This document shows, piece after piece, positions 27,045 through 36,126 of a stretch of DNA of 64,000 nt. This DNA comes from Synechococcus sp. BIOS-E4-1 (GTDB taxonomy: Bacteria; Cyanobacteriota; Cyanobacteriia; PCC-6307; Cyanobiaceae). The notes beneath the pieces were generated by a model. That model was not told where the DNA came from, ran no database searches, and saw only the letters and a program-made list of their open reading frames with translations. How positions within the stretch are numbered: the stretch's first letter is position 1; the number at the start of each line of letters is the position of its first letter. The stretch covers positions 1,633,494-1,697,493 of the forward strand of contig NZ_CP047935.1 of NCBI RefSeq assembly GCF_014279995.1, given 5' to 3'. Made by a program: the position numbers and the translations under genes.

Positions 27045-28287
27045 ATCTCTGAACAGATCTCAGGATTTGCCCCATCACCGTGTTGGGGCGTCCAGATCCA
27101 TTGGAAATCATGCTCACGTACCTGGGACCATCAACGGTCTGCAGATAACCGGAAATGCTGCGCACACCGCTGATGGTTCCTGTCTTGCCTCGAAAACGTC
27201 CGTCAAGAGTTGTTCCGCGATAAAGATTGCGCAGAGTGCCTCTGCGGCCTGCAATGGCCATGGAGGACTGGTAGTACGCCGAGAATGGATGCTGATCCAT
27301 GCGCATCAGCAGAGCGGCGATTGTGTTGCTCGTGACGCGATTGTTTCGCGAGAGTCCACTGCCATCAGCCACGCGCAACCCCTGAATTGGCAGACCCTGC
27401 TCATACATCCAGCGCTCTGTTGCACGGGAGGCCGCCCTGACGTCCCAGAGGCCTGAAGCCTGTCGCATCAGAACCTCTGCGGTGAAATTGTGGCTCTCCG
27501 TGTTGGCAAGGCTGAGCAACGCGTGCATGGGAGCGGAGTTCTCCTCGTGCAACACCACCGTGTCCTGCTGCACAGCTGAAATGTTTTCAGCAAGCGGTTG
27601 GCCCCTCTGGATCTGCACCGTTCCACCGCGACGAATCGCTTCCTGTTGAAACAGTCTTTGCAGTCGCGAGTACGGATCACTCACAGCACCGCCAACGGCA
27701 TTGCTGGTGAGCGCCAAACGCGTGATCGGCGCCCCATAGGCATAACCACGATCAGCAGGGTGCCAATCGCTGGGCCACCAGTTGCTGCGAGGTTCTTCCC
27801 GCACCATCAGCTTCACATCCGAGACGGCATTGCCTCTGGCACCGCCTTGACGAAGCGCGGCAAGAACGAATCGCTGAAGACCTGCAATCCCGAGATCAGG
27901 ATCTCCCTGACCGTTCAATTCCAATGAGCCATCTGGCCTCTGGATCAGACGGGTTTTCAAACGAAAATCCGGGCCGAGGCGATCGAGGGCGTAGGCGGTG
28001 CTAATCAGCTTTTGATTGGATGCAGGAATCCTTGGGACGGCACCGTTCACGTTGCCCAGAACATCTCCATCACTGTTGAGAACGGTGACAGACCACACTC
28101 TCGCTTCGCTGCCGACATTGATTCTGAGTGCCTTTTCAAGTTCCGGACACGAACGAGACGGCTGCAGCTGCGGCAGTGGCTGCTCGGTCGGCGGCGGCGG
28201 GATGATCAGTGGAACAGCCTGATTGGCGGCCACCGGCATGGCCAGGGGTGTCAGGAGAAGTCCAGAGGTCAGGAGCATTGTTCTCAT
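26989..28287 (-). CDS. dacB: D-alanyl-D-alanine carboxypeptidase / endopeptidase (PBP4 family)
   Basis: Periplasmic penicillin-binding enzyme of peptidase family S13 that trims peptidoglycan peptides, 432 residues. A signal peptide is evident (MLLTSGLLLTPLAMPVAANQ). The three active-site motifs are present: SNQK in PASNQKLISTAYALDRLG, SRN in DGSGLSRNN, and KTGT in FRGKTGTISGVR. A Pro-rich stretch follows the signal. Its start overlaps the stop of the upstream DUF4330 gene by 4 bases. Confidence 0.94.
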   Translation of the reverse strand: MRTMLLTSGLLLTPLAMPVAANQAVPLIIPPPPTEQPLPQLQPSRSCPELEKALRINVGSEARVWSVTVLNSDGDVLGNVNGAVPRIPASNQKLISTAYALDRLGPDFRLKTRLIQRPDGSLELNGQGDPDLGIAGLQRFVLAALRQGGARGNAVSDVKLMVREEPRSNWWPSDWHPADRGYAYGAPITRLALTSNAVGGAVSDPYSRLQRLFQQEAIRRGGTVQIQRGQPLAENISAVQQDTVVLHEENSAPMHALLSLANTESHNFTAEVLMRQASGLWDVRAASRATERWMYEQGLPIQGLRVADGSGLSRNNRVTSNTIAALLMRMDQHPFSAYYQSSMAIAGRRGTLRNLYRGTTLDGRFRGKTGTISGVRSISGYLQTVDGPRYVSMISNGSGRPNTVMGQILRSVQRFSPCPSSVAPARQPDVLG

Positions 28288-28799
28288 TGCACGGAAACTC
28301 CACTGACAATTCCGTTCACCCGATAGAAACGGCCTTCAAGTTCTACAGGAATTCCAACTTTTAGCTTGGTGCCTGCCATCACAACACCAGACGAGGTGAC
28401 TGTGGCGTCACCCTGAAGAACAAAGCGGGCATCGAGCATGCCCTGGATCGTCCTGTTCGGGTCATCGGCCATCACAACGCTGCCATCAGGAAGAACGGAA
28501 GCGAGCTGGCGCCTGATGTCGTCGACCCTGATCAGTTGCACACTCCCAGCGGGCTGGTTGCGGATCACGAGGGAGGTTCGACCGGATTTGAGAGCTTCCG
28601 CGATCAGTTGATCCGGGTCGGCAGCACTGGTGTTGCGAACATCCACAGTGACTTCCACTGGTTTGACCGCCCCGGTAGCCCTGGCGACCGTGTTGCTGAG
28701 CTTCGGACTCCACAACACACCCCCTATAGCCACCAAGGCAACAACCGCGGCGGCGACGTCAATGACGGACATTGATCGAACACGATCAGAGATGGCCAT
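28284..28799 (-). CDS. DUF4330 membrane-anchored protein
   Basis: 171-residue protein of the cyanobacterial DUF4330 family. One N-terminal membrane helix (VIDVAAAVVALVAIGGVLW) is followed by a soluble domain with VEVTVDVRNTSAADPDQL, SLVIRNQPAGSVQLIRVDDI, MLDARFVLQGDATVTSSGVV and GTKLKVGIPVELEG. Function unknown; in related proteins the domain faces the periplasm or thylakoid lumen. Coupled to dacB through a 4-base overlap, which suggests an envelope role. Confidence 0.85.
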   Translation of the reverse strand: MAISDRVRSMSVIDVAAAVVALVAIGGVLWSPKLSNTVARATGAVKPVEVTVDVRNTSAADPDQLIAEALKSGRTSLVIRNQPAGSVQLIRVDDIRRQLASVLPDGSVVMADDPNRTIQGMLDARFVLQGDATVTSSGVVMAGTKLKVGIPVELEGRFYRVNGIVSGVSVQ

Positions 28800-28845
28800 G
28801 GGAGTGAGCTCGGGATGGCAACACTAAAAGTGATGGGCCTGGGTA

Positions 28846-29541
28846 TCAACCACGCAGATCATCAATGAACCGATCCATCGCCCCAAGGGTCTGCCTTAAA
28901 CCATCCCCCGCACTGGCAAGAGCTTCGTCAATCTGTTCCTGATCAGGACGGGCAGCGAATTGCTTGACCCATCGATATCCATCCGGATCCATGCGGAACA
29001 GTTCCCATTGCTGCTGACGTTCCTGCATCAGAGCACCTTGAAGAAAGGGTTCCAAATGAAAGGCCGATTGCCAGACGGACATGAATCCCTTGCGTCGCTG
29101 ACGAGCCACACTGCCGATACCGACAGCAGCGTCTTCCAGACGGCTGTTCAGCAGTACAACCGGTTCAAACCACTGACTACAGATCGCCTCAACTGTCTCG
29201 TAATCGCTGGGTTGAGCACCGACGATCAGCAAAAGATCACCACGTCCGGCCCAGGCAGGGTCACGTTGCAGCTGATTCAGATCAACGCAGCACTCGGCCA
29301 GTTCAGGTCCATCACGCTTGGCCAGGGCTGCCGCACCTGCATCGGGCCAGGCCAGCAGCAGACCGATGCCGCTGTCCTTCAGTGCCTGAGACAGACGGAT
29401 TGAGGGTCCGAGCAGCCGAAGACCCTCGAACTTCCAGGTGATTTGCCAGCGCCCACGACGCTTGGAGCTAAGAACCTCACTCAGAGCAACAAATGTGCGC
29501 TGTTCAGTTTCAGAGAGATCAGCGGGAAGAACGGCGCTCAC
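28846..29541 (-). CDS. DUF1995 family protein
   Basis: 231 residues. Matches the DUF1995 family shared by cyanobacteria and plastids, some plant members of which are photosystem-assembly factors. Seen in sequence: RGRWQITWKFEGLRLLGPSI, GDLLLIVGAQPSDYETVE, EPVVLLNSRLEDAAVGIG, ARQRRKGFMSVWQSAFHLEP and ELFRMDPDGYRWVKQF. The start appears to be a GTG, as no ATG lies upstream in frame before the intergenic region. A role in photosynthetic complex assembly is inference. Confidence 0.82.
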   Translation of the reverse strand: MSAVLPADLSETEQRTFVALSEVLSSKRRGRWQITWKFEGLRLLGPSIRLSQALKDSGIGLLLAWPDAGAAALAKRDGPELAECCVDLNQLQRDPAWAGRGDLLLIVGAQPSDYETVEAICSQWFEPVVLLNSRLEDAAVGIGSVARQRRKGFMSVWQSAFHLEPFLQGALMQERQQQWELFRMDPDGYRWVKQFAARPDQEQIDEALASAGDGLRQTLGAMDRFIDDLRG

Positions 29542-29587
29542 CAGGCTCTGTTAGGTCGCTGGGGCGGAGCGTACAGCCGCTGCGTTA

Positions 29588-30748
29588 TCAACTGCAGAGT
29601 GCTTGCTCGAGTCCTTGATGAAAGCGCTGAACGATCCCATCAAGGTCCTTGCGTTCAATCCAGGGCCCGAGGCTGATTCTGATGCTGGATCGACGCATCG
29701 TGTTGGGAAGCCCCATGGCAGCCAAAACAGGGCTGTCGCTGTCCTTGCCGGATGAACAAGCACTGCCGCTGCTGACAGCCAGTCCGCATGCATCCAGACT
29801 GCGAACGAGTCGACGACCTGAAACGGGTTGGCCGTTGTGATCGTTCACCAGCAGTGAAAGATGGTGAGGAAGCCGATCCTCTGGATCGCCGCAGACGATC
29901 AGACGTTGATCCCTGAGGAGGCTGTCGCGTAAAGCATCACGGAGATCAGCGATGCCGTGTCCTGATCGAGCGAGATCAGCTGGAGGACAGCACTCGATCT
30001 GATCCAGCGCAGCGGCCATGCCGATTGCCAGAACAACGGATTCAGTGCCACTTCTCAGGCCTCCCTCCTGACCGCCACCTGCGAGGAGCGGTTTCAGCCC
30101 GGAGCGAAGCGACTCGCGTGTCATCAGCAGGCCGATCCCTCTGGGTCCCCCGCATTTGTGAGCCGAGGAGCTGAGCAGATCGACAGGTAAATGCTTCCAG
30201 CTGGGAAGTGCCTGGCTCAGAACCTGGGTGGCATCGGTATGGATGACGATCCCCCTCGTTCTGCAAGCTTCTGCAACGGCGAGCAAGGGTTGAATCGTGC
30301 CGACTTCACCCTGACCCCATACCAACGAAACAATCTGAGTTGGTGGAGCCAGCAGTTGTTCGAGAAGTTCCAGCCTGATCCTGCCCAGCTGATCAACAGG
30401 CCATTCGGTCACCTCCCAGCCGCTCATGGCCAGCAGACGCGCAGCCCCGGAGACGGCAGGGTGTTCGACCGAAGAGATCACAAGCCGGCCTGGCGAACGG
30501 GAGGCGGCGAGCCCATGAAGCGCGAGATGGATGGATTCGGTGGCACCGGATGTGAACACCACATCTCGGTGATCCGCACAGAGATTTGAGGCAATCTCAG
30601 AGCGGGCCCTCTCCAGAGCCTCAGAGGCTTTCAGCCCGAATCCATGAAGACTGGAAGGATTGGCCCAGGCCTGATCCTGGGTCTCGATCATGCGTTGAAG
30701 TACTCCCGGCCTGAGGGGCGCGGTGGCGCAGGCATCGAGATAGATCAC
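29588..30748 (-). CDS. Cysteine desulfurase (NifS/IscS-like)
   Basis: PLP enzyme of 386 residues that releases sulfur from cysteine for Fe-S clusters and other cofactors. Start motif IYLDACATAPLRPGVLQRM, PLP contacts VIHTDATQVLSQA, Schiff-base lysine in SSAHKCGGPRGIGLLM, and the mobile sulfur-carrying cysteine loop SSGSACSSGKDSDSP, typical of the group I (IscS/NifS) type. The start is a GTG seven bases after the dapF stop, so it probably shares a transcript with dapF. Alternative paralogue names (iscS, nifS) cannot be separated here. Confidence 0.92.
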   Translation of the reverse strand: MIYLDACATAPLRPGVLQRMIETQDQAWANPSSLHGFGLKASEALERARSEIASNLCADHRDVVFTSGATESIHLALHGLAASRSPGRLVISSVEHPAVSGAARLLAMSGWEVTEWPVDQLGRIRLELLEQLLAPPTQIVSLVWGQGEVGTIQPLLAVAEACRTRGIVIHTDATQVLSQALPSWKHLPVDLLSSSAHKCGGPRGIGLLMTRESLRSGLKPLLAGGGQEGGLRSGTESVVLAIGMAAALDQIECCPPADLARSGHGIADLRDALRDSLLRDQRLIVCGDPEDRLPHHLSLLVNDHNGQPVSGRRLVRSLDACGLAVSSGSACSSGKDSDSPVLAAMGLPNTMRRSSIRISLGPWIERKDLDGIVQRFHQGLEQALCS

Positions 30749-30755
30749 ACGTCTT

Positions 30756-31856
30756 TCAGGGTTGGCTGTCGCGTTGAAGACGCGAAAGAGTTCGTTGTTC
30801 CAGGGATTCAGTGGCGATGTTGATCATCGAATCCAGAGAATTGGAGGCAAGGAATTCCTGAACTCTTGACTGGGCTTCCTCTTCGGAACACGCATCATCA
30901 GGTTGGCGCTTCTCGGACTCTCCGTTGGCTGTCTCGAGAGACGCCGCTGGTTCGACGATCGCGACCGATGCTGCATCTGTTGCTGGGATCTGAGAAGGGA
31001 TGAGTTCAGGATTGAGAACGCCATCGAACACAGCAACAGCAGGACCAGTCATGAACACCGATGCGCCAGTCTTCTCCCAGCTGATCTGAAGAGGACCACC
31101 GGGCAGCTCAACAGTGGCCTCCCGATCGCTGAGTCCGAGCAGAACAGCCGCGACAAGCGTGGCGCAAGCGCCGGTCCCACAGGCAAGGGTGGGACCAGCA
31201 CCTCGTTCCCAGACTCTGATTTCGAGCTGAGAACGTCCGTGCACCTTCAGAAAATGCACATTGGTCTTGGCCGGAAAAACCTCGTGGCATTCCAATGCCG
31301 CACCCCAGCTTTCAAACGGTATGGAGTCGAGATCGCCGACGGGCACGATTGCGTGGGGATTTCCCATGCCAACTGCCGCCAGGGCAAGAGTGTCTCCACC
31401 AAGGTTCAGTTCACCCACCGGAAGTCCGGATGCATCAGCGGTGAGAGTGGTGGGCACCGAGGCAGAATCAAGGAACGGAGCTCCCATATCCACGCGAATC
31501 TGACCATCGTTCTGAAGTTCCGGAATGATCAGACCAACAGGAGTTTCGATCGCCCATTGACGACCGGGACCATCCCCGTCGCTGTCAGCGAGGAAGCGCG
31601 CAAGACAGCGAATTCCGTTACCACACATCTCTGCTTCCGAGCCGTCGGCATTGAAGATGCGCATGCGCAGCTCGGCATCTCCCTCTGCAGGTAGAGCCAG
31701 AATCAATCCATCTGCTCCAATGCCGAAGCGTCGATCGCAAAGGCGTTGGACCCAGCCTGGATCGGGGCTGTGAATCTCAGCCGACAATTGCCCGGAACGG
31801 CCCTCCATCAAAATGAAGTCGTTGCCCAGCCCTTGATATTTGCTGAAAGTCAGCAT
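30756..31856 (-). CDS. dapF: Diaminopimelate epimerase with C-terminal extension
   Basis: Converts LL- to meso-diaminopimelate for lysine and peptidoglycan synthesis. Both catalytic cysteines are present: Cys78 in SEAEMCGNGIRCLARF and Cys226 in GPTLACGTGACATL. The core is complete by about residue 285 (VFDGVLNPELI); family members usually stop near there. Here some 81 further residues follow, first Ala/Glu-rich and disordered, then an amphipathic part (EEEAQSRVQEFLASNS). The following desulfurase starts 7 bases after the stop. A weak TATAAC element on the minus strand at 31870-31875 may be the -10 box. Confidence 0.94.
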   Translation of the reverse strand: MLTFSKYQGLGNDFILMEGRSGQLSAEIHSPDPGWVQRLCDRRFGIGADGLILALPAEGDAELRMRIFNADGSEAEMCGNGIRCLARFLADSDGDGPGRQWAIETPVGLIIPELQNDGQIRVDMGAPFLDSASVPTTLTADASGLPVGELNLGGDTLALAAVGMGNPHAIVPVGDLDSIPFESWGAALECHEVFPAKTNVHFLKVHGRSQLEIRVWERGAGPTLACGTGACATLVAAVLLGLSDREATVELPGGPLQISWEKTGASVFMTGPAVAVFDGVLNPELIPSQIPATDAASVAIVEPAASLETANGESEKRQPDDACSEEEAQSRVQEFLASNSLDSMINIATESLEQRTLSRLQRDSQP

Positions 31857-32247
31857 TCAGAACAACCCTGTTATAGCAACACGTTACAGGATTTCGAACA
31901 CTGATATTCGCGTGTCAAAGGCGCTGTGCTCCTGTGAGTTGCGTTCCGGAGCAATGGTGATGAAAAAACCAGAAGCATGTGCGCAAGAGAAAACTTAAAC
32001 AGCCCAAAGCTCAACACAACACAAGCTCTCAATCGGCGCTGATCTTCACTTCACATCTCAACCTCTTGGATCGCGATTCAGCTTGCTGATGACTAAACAG
32101 CCCAGCCTCCAGGCATTGCCACCAGAGGCCATACCAAAAGAGGCAGAACGCTCAACAAAACATGTCTACAAAACCACTGTTCAACATGCGACATTGAATG
32201 GTACCCGTGGCACAAAATCCATCGACTGGAAAGCTGAGCGGTTTATA
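31857..32247. other. AT-rich interval upstream of dapF
   Basis: 391 bases, more AT-rich than the flanks. It holds the presumed dapF promoter near 31870-31900, where a CCTGT/ACAGG dyad (31867-31890) covers the candidate -10 box. The right half is occupied by a possible 56-residue ORF on the plus strand (32089-32259), described separately. I see no RNA gene. Confidence 0.5.
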
Positions 32248-32259
32248 TCAACTCTTTAA
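32089..32259 (+). CDS. Possible small protein, 56 residues
   Basis: An ATG-started frame beginning MTKQPSLQALPPEAIPKEAE and continuing RSTKHVYKTTVQHATLNG and GTKSIDWKAERFISTL. The composition is protein-like: charged helix-forming and Thr-rich segments without stop-avoidance oddities. No convincing ribosome-binding site precedes it, and its last 12 bases overlap the convergent lipoprotein gene. I recognise no family. Confidence 0.42.
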   Translation: MTKQPSLQALPPEAIPKEAERSTKHVYKTTVQHATLNGTRGTKSIDWKAERFISTL

Positions 32260-32565
32260 TCTGAAAGTTTTCACAACAGTCCAACTCGCCATGATTTGCT
32301 CATCCTGCTCTTGATTGCCGGTCAAATAGTCGCCCTCGTAACCAAGATACATCGTCCGATCAGTATTCAATTTACAACCCCTGTTGAATAACGTGTAGGA
32401 CATGCCGGATTTGATAACTTCCCTTCTCGACTCCTCCTTCCACTGATAGCAGAGTTCATCAGCCTTAGTGCTCTCCAGCATTGTCTTGGGCGACATGAAA
32501 TATTGACAACCACCTGCGCAGACAATCAAGACCGCAAAACCCAGGAGCCTGGCCGGTGAAATCAT
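32248..32565 (-). CDS. Small lipoprotein, unknown function
   Basis: 105 residues from the ATG at 32565 (MISPARLLGFAVLIVCAGGC). A short hydrophobic signal ends in a lipobox-like CAGGC, so lipid attachment at the cysteine near residue 20 is likely. The mature part has ADELCYQWKEESRREVIKSG, FNRGCKLNTDRTMYLGYEGD and SWTVVKTFRLKS, with two more cysteines that may pair. No family recognised. A TTG six codons upstream is an alternative start. AT-rich local context and neighbouring orphan genes suggest an accessory segment. Confidence 0.65.
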   Translation of the reverse strand: MISPARLLGFAVLIVCAGGCQYFMSPKTMLESTKADELCYQWKEESRREVIKSGMSYTLFNRGCKLNTDRTMYLGYEGDYLTGNQEQDEQIMASWTVVKTFRLKS

Positions 32566-32782
32566 TGCTATGCAGAAAAACAATAAAGCATCTTAACCCA
32601 AATTTTCATCATTGCCATGAACGACTCCGAGCAGGACCAATCCGGAAAAAATCACTCAAGCAGTCATCAACTTACAACTCCACGATGCCATCATTCATAC
32701 TCCTTTAAATCCTTTCAATCAATCCTGGAGCATACAAACCACGGCACTCACTTAAAACGTCGTGACTCGCACATTATTCAGA

Positions 32783-33013
32783 TCAAGGTGAAGTCCAGAA
32801 CCCACTGTAAAACCAATCGTTGATAAATTTGTTGAGCTCCTCATCCGTTTGACAGCCGCTTTCCCTGACCAGCTCATCATCTGAATCCTGTTTGCGAATC
32901 TCATAAAAATCTTCAGGGGTGAAATCACCCTCATCCAATTGATCCAACATGGATGCCCACTGATTCGTGAGCGCGACGAGTAATTGTTCTCTTGTCTCAG
33001 GTTTTAAGTCCAA
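32783..33013 (-). CDS. Small acidic hypothetical protein with TTG start
   Basis: 76-residue acidic, helical protein (LKPETREQLLVALTNQWASM, then DEGDFTPEDFYEIRKQDSDD, EELNKFINDWFYSGFW). The only reasonable start is a TTG at 33013: the in-frame stop TGA lies three codons upstream, and an AAGGA ribosome-binding site (plus-strand 33019-33023) is correctly spaced. No family recognised; I associate such proteins with marine picocyanobacteria. It is divergent from hfq, 177 bases between starts. Confidence 0.65.
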   Translation of the reverse strand: MDLKPETREQLLVALTNQWASMLDQLDEGDFTPEDFYEIRKQDSDDELVRESGCQTDEELNKFINDWFYSGFWTSP

Positions 33014-33190
33014 AAAAGTCCTTCATCAGTACTTCGAGGATGTTCTAAGAAGTGAGTTGTTGTTGCCAGACAAACTCCTCTTCGCTCTGCAGGATCAATC
33101 AATCCCTGAACCATGCATCCCACAGCCTGATTGACGTCGTCAAGCGTCTTTGCTGAAGTGCGGTAGATATGCCTTTTTCATTTCCACACC

Positions 33191-33412
33191 ATGGATTCAA
33201 CGGGCTTTGATCCCAGCTTGCCCGGTATCCGATTGATCCAGTCATGGATTCGCGAGCAGCGAGTGCTCGGAATCGAGCTGAATGATGGCCGCAGGTTGGA
33301 TGGCCGAATCGCTTGGCAGGATCCTCAGTACTTCGCACTCCAACGGGACGACGGCAACGACCCCGTCTTGATCAATCGCCTGGCGGTGCTCACCATTCGT
33401 CCGCTTGTCTGA
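33191..33412 (+). CDS. hfq: Hfq, cyanobacterial type
   Basis: 73-residue Sm-like protein. The pattern [20 protein letters not shown] followed by [20 protein letters not shown] and [12 protein letters not shown] resembles cyanobacterial Hfq (Synechocystis Ssr3341 type), which lacks the usual RNA-binding residues of enterobacterial Hfq and is known there to act in motility through the pilus machinery. Its position between dapF and leuS also recalls that locus. The RNA-binding Lys-His of the Sm2 motif in E. coli is not evident. The identification is by short, divergent similarity. Confidence 0.75.
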   Translation: MDSTGFDPSLPGIRLIQSWIREQRVLGIELNDGRRLDGRIAWQDPQYFALQRDDGNDPVLINRLAVLTIRPLV

Positions 33413-33506
33413 GCGACATCGGGGCTGCTGCCAGAGGAAGGCCTCAGGCTGTGTCACGATCTCACGCAGGTGTTCTCCTGATGTGACAGGCCCGCAGTCC
33501 TCATCC

Positions 33507-36119
33507 ATGCCCGACTCCACCCCGGGTCTGTCCGATCGCTACGACCCCTCCCTCCTCGAAAAACAGTGGCAATGCAAGTGGGACCGAGAGGCTCTCTATC
33601 AAACCCAGGATCCCAGGCCTGAGCAGAAAGCGTTTTATGCGCTTTCAATGTTTCCGTACCCCTCAGGAAGCCTTCATATGGGGCATGTTCGGAACTATGT
33701 GATCACCGATGTGATTGCAAGAGCCCAGCGCATGCGTGGTGATGCTGTGCTGCATCCGATGGGTTGGGATGCCTTCGGGCTTCCTGCTGAAAACGCAGCG
33801 ATCGAACGCAACGTGGACCCCGGCGTCTGGACAGACAGAAATATCGATCAGATGCGAAATCAACTCGGTCGCCTGGGGCTATCGATCGACTGGTCTCGAG
33901 AGCAGGCCACATGCCATGAGGACTATTACCGCTGGACGCAGTGGCTCTTTCTTGAGTTGCACTCAGCAGGTCTGGCCTACCAGAAGGAAGCAACCGTCAA
34001 CTGGGACCCTGTCGACCAGACGGTGCTGGCCAACGAGCAGGTTGATTCCGAGGGTCGTTCCTGGCGATCCGGCGCGCTGGTCGAGCAGAAAAACCTGAAA
34101 CAGTGGTTTCTGAAAATCACCCAGTACGCGGATGCACTGCTCGAGGACCTGAATCAGCTGCAGGGTTGGCCTGAACGGGTGCGCACCATGCAGGCCAACT
34201 GGATCGGACGCTCCATCGGGGCAGAAATCGACTTTCAGGTGGTGGGTCACCACGACGCCACGATCACCGTGTTCACAACCAGAGCAGACACCCTATTTGG
34301 TGTCAGCTATGTCGTTCTGGCGCCTGAACATCCGTTAGTCGATGCTCTCACCACTGCGGATCAAAAAGAATCCGTCGAAGCATTCCGAGATTTGGTCAGC
34401 GATCTTTCGAATGATGAGCGCACGGCGGATGATCGTCCCAAACGTGGTGTCGCCACCGGTGCCGAAGCGGTGAACCCGGCCAACGGTCAGAGGATTCCGA
34501 TCTGGGTTGCTGACTACGTCCTGGCGGGCTATGGAACCGGAGCAGTGATGGGAGTTCCCGCCCATGACGAGCGCGATTTCCTATTCGCACGAAAATATGA
34601 GTTACCCGTGCAGCGCGTGATCCTGGTGGATGGCGCTGATGAGCACCTCAACGATGGTGAGGCCTGGACAGGACCTGGAACCCTGGTCAACAGCGGAGAC
34701 TTCGATGGTCAAAGCAATGACCAGGCCAAGCAGGCCATCACCGAACACGGCACAACCCAAGGATGGGCGCGAGCCAAGCGTCAATACAGGCTTCGAGACT
34801 GGCTGATCTCGCGACAGCGCTACTGGGGTTGTCCGATTCCAATCATTCATTGTCCGGACTGCGGCGCACAGCCTGTTCCAGCAGATCAGCTACCGGTGGC
34901 CCTGCCCAAAAACGTCAATCTGGCGGGCAAGGGTGGATCACCTCTTGCCGCATTGGATGACTGGGTGAATGTCCCCTGTCCAATCTGTGGAACACCGGCA
35001 CGACGCGAGACGGACACCATGGACACCTTCATGTGTTCCTCCTGGTATTTCCTGCGCTTCGCTGATCCTCACAACTCCGATCGGCCATTCGACAGCGCAG
35101 CCGTCAAGCGATGGCTGCCCGTTCAGCAGTACGTGGGAGGCATTGAGCACGCCATCCTGCATTTGCTTTACTCGCGATTTTTCACCAGGGCACTGAGGGA
35201 TCGCGGTCTGATCTCGATCAATGAGCCGTTCGAGCGGTTGTTGACTCAAGGAATGGTGCAGGGGGTGACCTACCGCAATCCAAGGACGGGGAGATATGTC
35301 GCCCCCGCTCAGGTGGCCGATCAGGGTGCTCCGACCGACCCCGACGACGGCGGAGAGCTTGAGGTGCTGTTCGAAAAAATGTCCAAGTCGAAGCACAACG
35401 GAGTCGATCCAGCACTGGTCATTGACCGGTATGGAGCGGACACGGCTCGGATGTTCATCCTGTTCAAAGCTCCGCCCGAGAAAGATCTTGAGTGGGATGA
35501 CGCCGATGTGGAAGGTCAGTTCCGCTTCCTTCAACGTCTCTGGCGGCTGGTGGACAGCGTCAGCAAAGTGACAGCTCCGGATCAACTGCTGCGCGAAGAC
35601 GCATCAGGTATTCCCGCAGAGCTGTCCGAATCGGAAACAGCGATTCGACGTGCTGTTCATCTGGCCATTCAGGCGGTGGGTGAGGATCTCAGCGGCGAGT
35701 TCCAGTTCAACACCGCGATATCGGAGTTGATGAAACTGTCGAACAGTCTTTCTGGAGCGGTGCTTGAGGCATCACGACCGGTGCAGGTGGAGGCGATGGG
35801 GGCGCTGATCAGGTTGCTTGCACCGTTTGCTCCACACCTTGCGGAAGAATTCTGGTTCCGACTCGGTGGACAGGGCAGTGTTCATCTCCAGGCCTGGCCT
35901 TTGTATGACCCTGAAGCACTCGTGCAGGACACCGTTGATCTGGTGATTCAGATCAAGGGAAAGGTCAGAGGAACCATTCAGGTTCCTGCTGAATGCGACA
36001 AAGAGACACTGGAGGCCCTGGCGCTGGCCAGCGACGTGGCTGAGCGCTGGCTGGACGGCAAGCCCCCCGAGCGGGTGATTGTGGTGCCGGGGAAGCTGGT
36101 GAATCTGGTGCCTTCCTGA
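33507..36119 (+). CDS. leuS: Leucyl-tRNA synthetase
   Basis: Class I aminoacyl-tRNA synthetase of 870 residues. The HIGH motif is HMGH in [15 protein letters not shown] and KMSKS is in [20 protein letters not shown]1 editing domain is present ([38 protein letters not shown]). Zinc-ribbon cysteines are in [10 protein letters not shown] and [14 protein letters not shown], and the C-terminal domain ends in [11 protein letters not shown]. The longer open frame from 33405 overlaps hfq and reads as antisense-like filler, so I use the ATG at 33507. Confidence 0.97.
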   Translation: MPDSTPGLSDRYDPSLLEKQWQCKWDREALYQTQDPRPEQKAFYALSMFPYPSGSLHMGHVRNYVITDVIARAQRMRGDAVLHPMGWDAFGLPAENAAIERNVDPGVWTDRNIDQMRNQLGRLGLSIDWSREQATCHEDYYRWTQWLFLELHSAGLAYQKEATVNWDPVDQTVLANEQVDSEGRSWRSGALVEQKNLKQWFLKITQYADALLEDLNQLQGWPERVRTMQANWIGRSIGAEIDFQVVGHHDATITVFTTRADTLFGVSYVVLAPEHPLVDALTTADQKESVEAFRDLVSDLSNDERTADDRPKRGVATGAEAVNPANGQRIPIWVADYVLAGYGTGAVMGVPAHDERDFLFARKYELPVQRVILVDGADEHLNDGEAWTGPGTLVNSGDFDGQSNDQAKQAITEHGTTQGWARAKRQYRLRDWLISRQRYWGCPIPIIHCPDCGAQPVPADQLPVALPKNVNLAGKGGSPLAALDDWVNVPCPICGTPARRETDTMDTFMCSSWYFLRFADPHNSDRPFDSAAVKRWLPVQQYVGGIEHAILHLLYSRFFTRALRDRGLISINEPFERLLTQGMVQGVTYRNPRTGRYVAPAQVADQGAPTDPDDGGELEVLFEKMSKSKHNGVDPALVIDRYGADTARMFILFKAPPEKDLEWDDADVEGQFRFLQRLWRLVDSVSKVTAPDQLLREDASGIPAELSESETAIRRAVHLAIQAVGEDLSGEFQFNTAISELMKLSNSLSGAVLEASRPVQVEAMGALIRLLAPFAPHLAEEFWFRLGGQGSVHLQAWPLYDPEALVQDTVDLVIQIKGKVRGTIQVPAECDKETLEALALASDVAERWLDGKPPERVIVVPGKLVNLVPS

Positions 36120-36126
36120 CTGCCGA

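Noticed and set aside
32617-32823. 68-residue frame rich in Ser, His and Lys
   Set aside because: Low-complexity, no homology features, overlaps the end of the 76-residue gene on the other strand.
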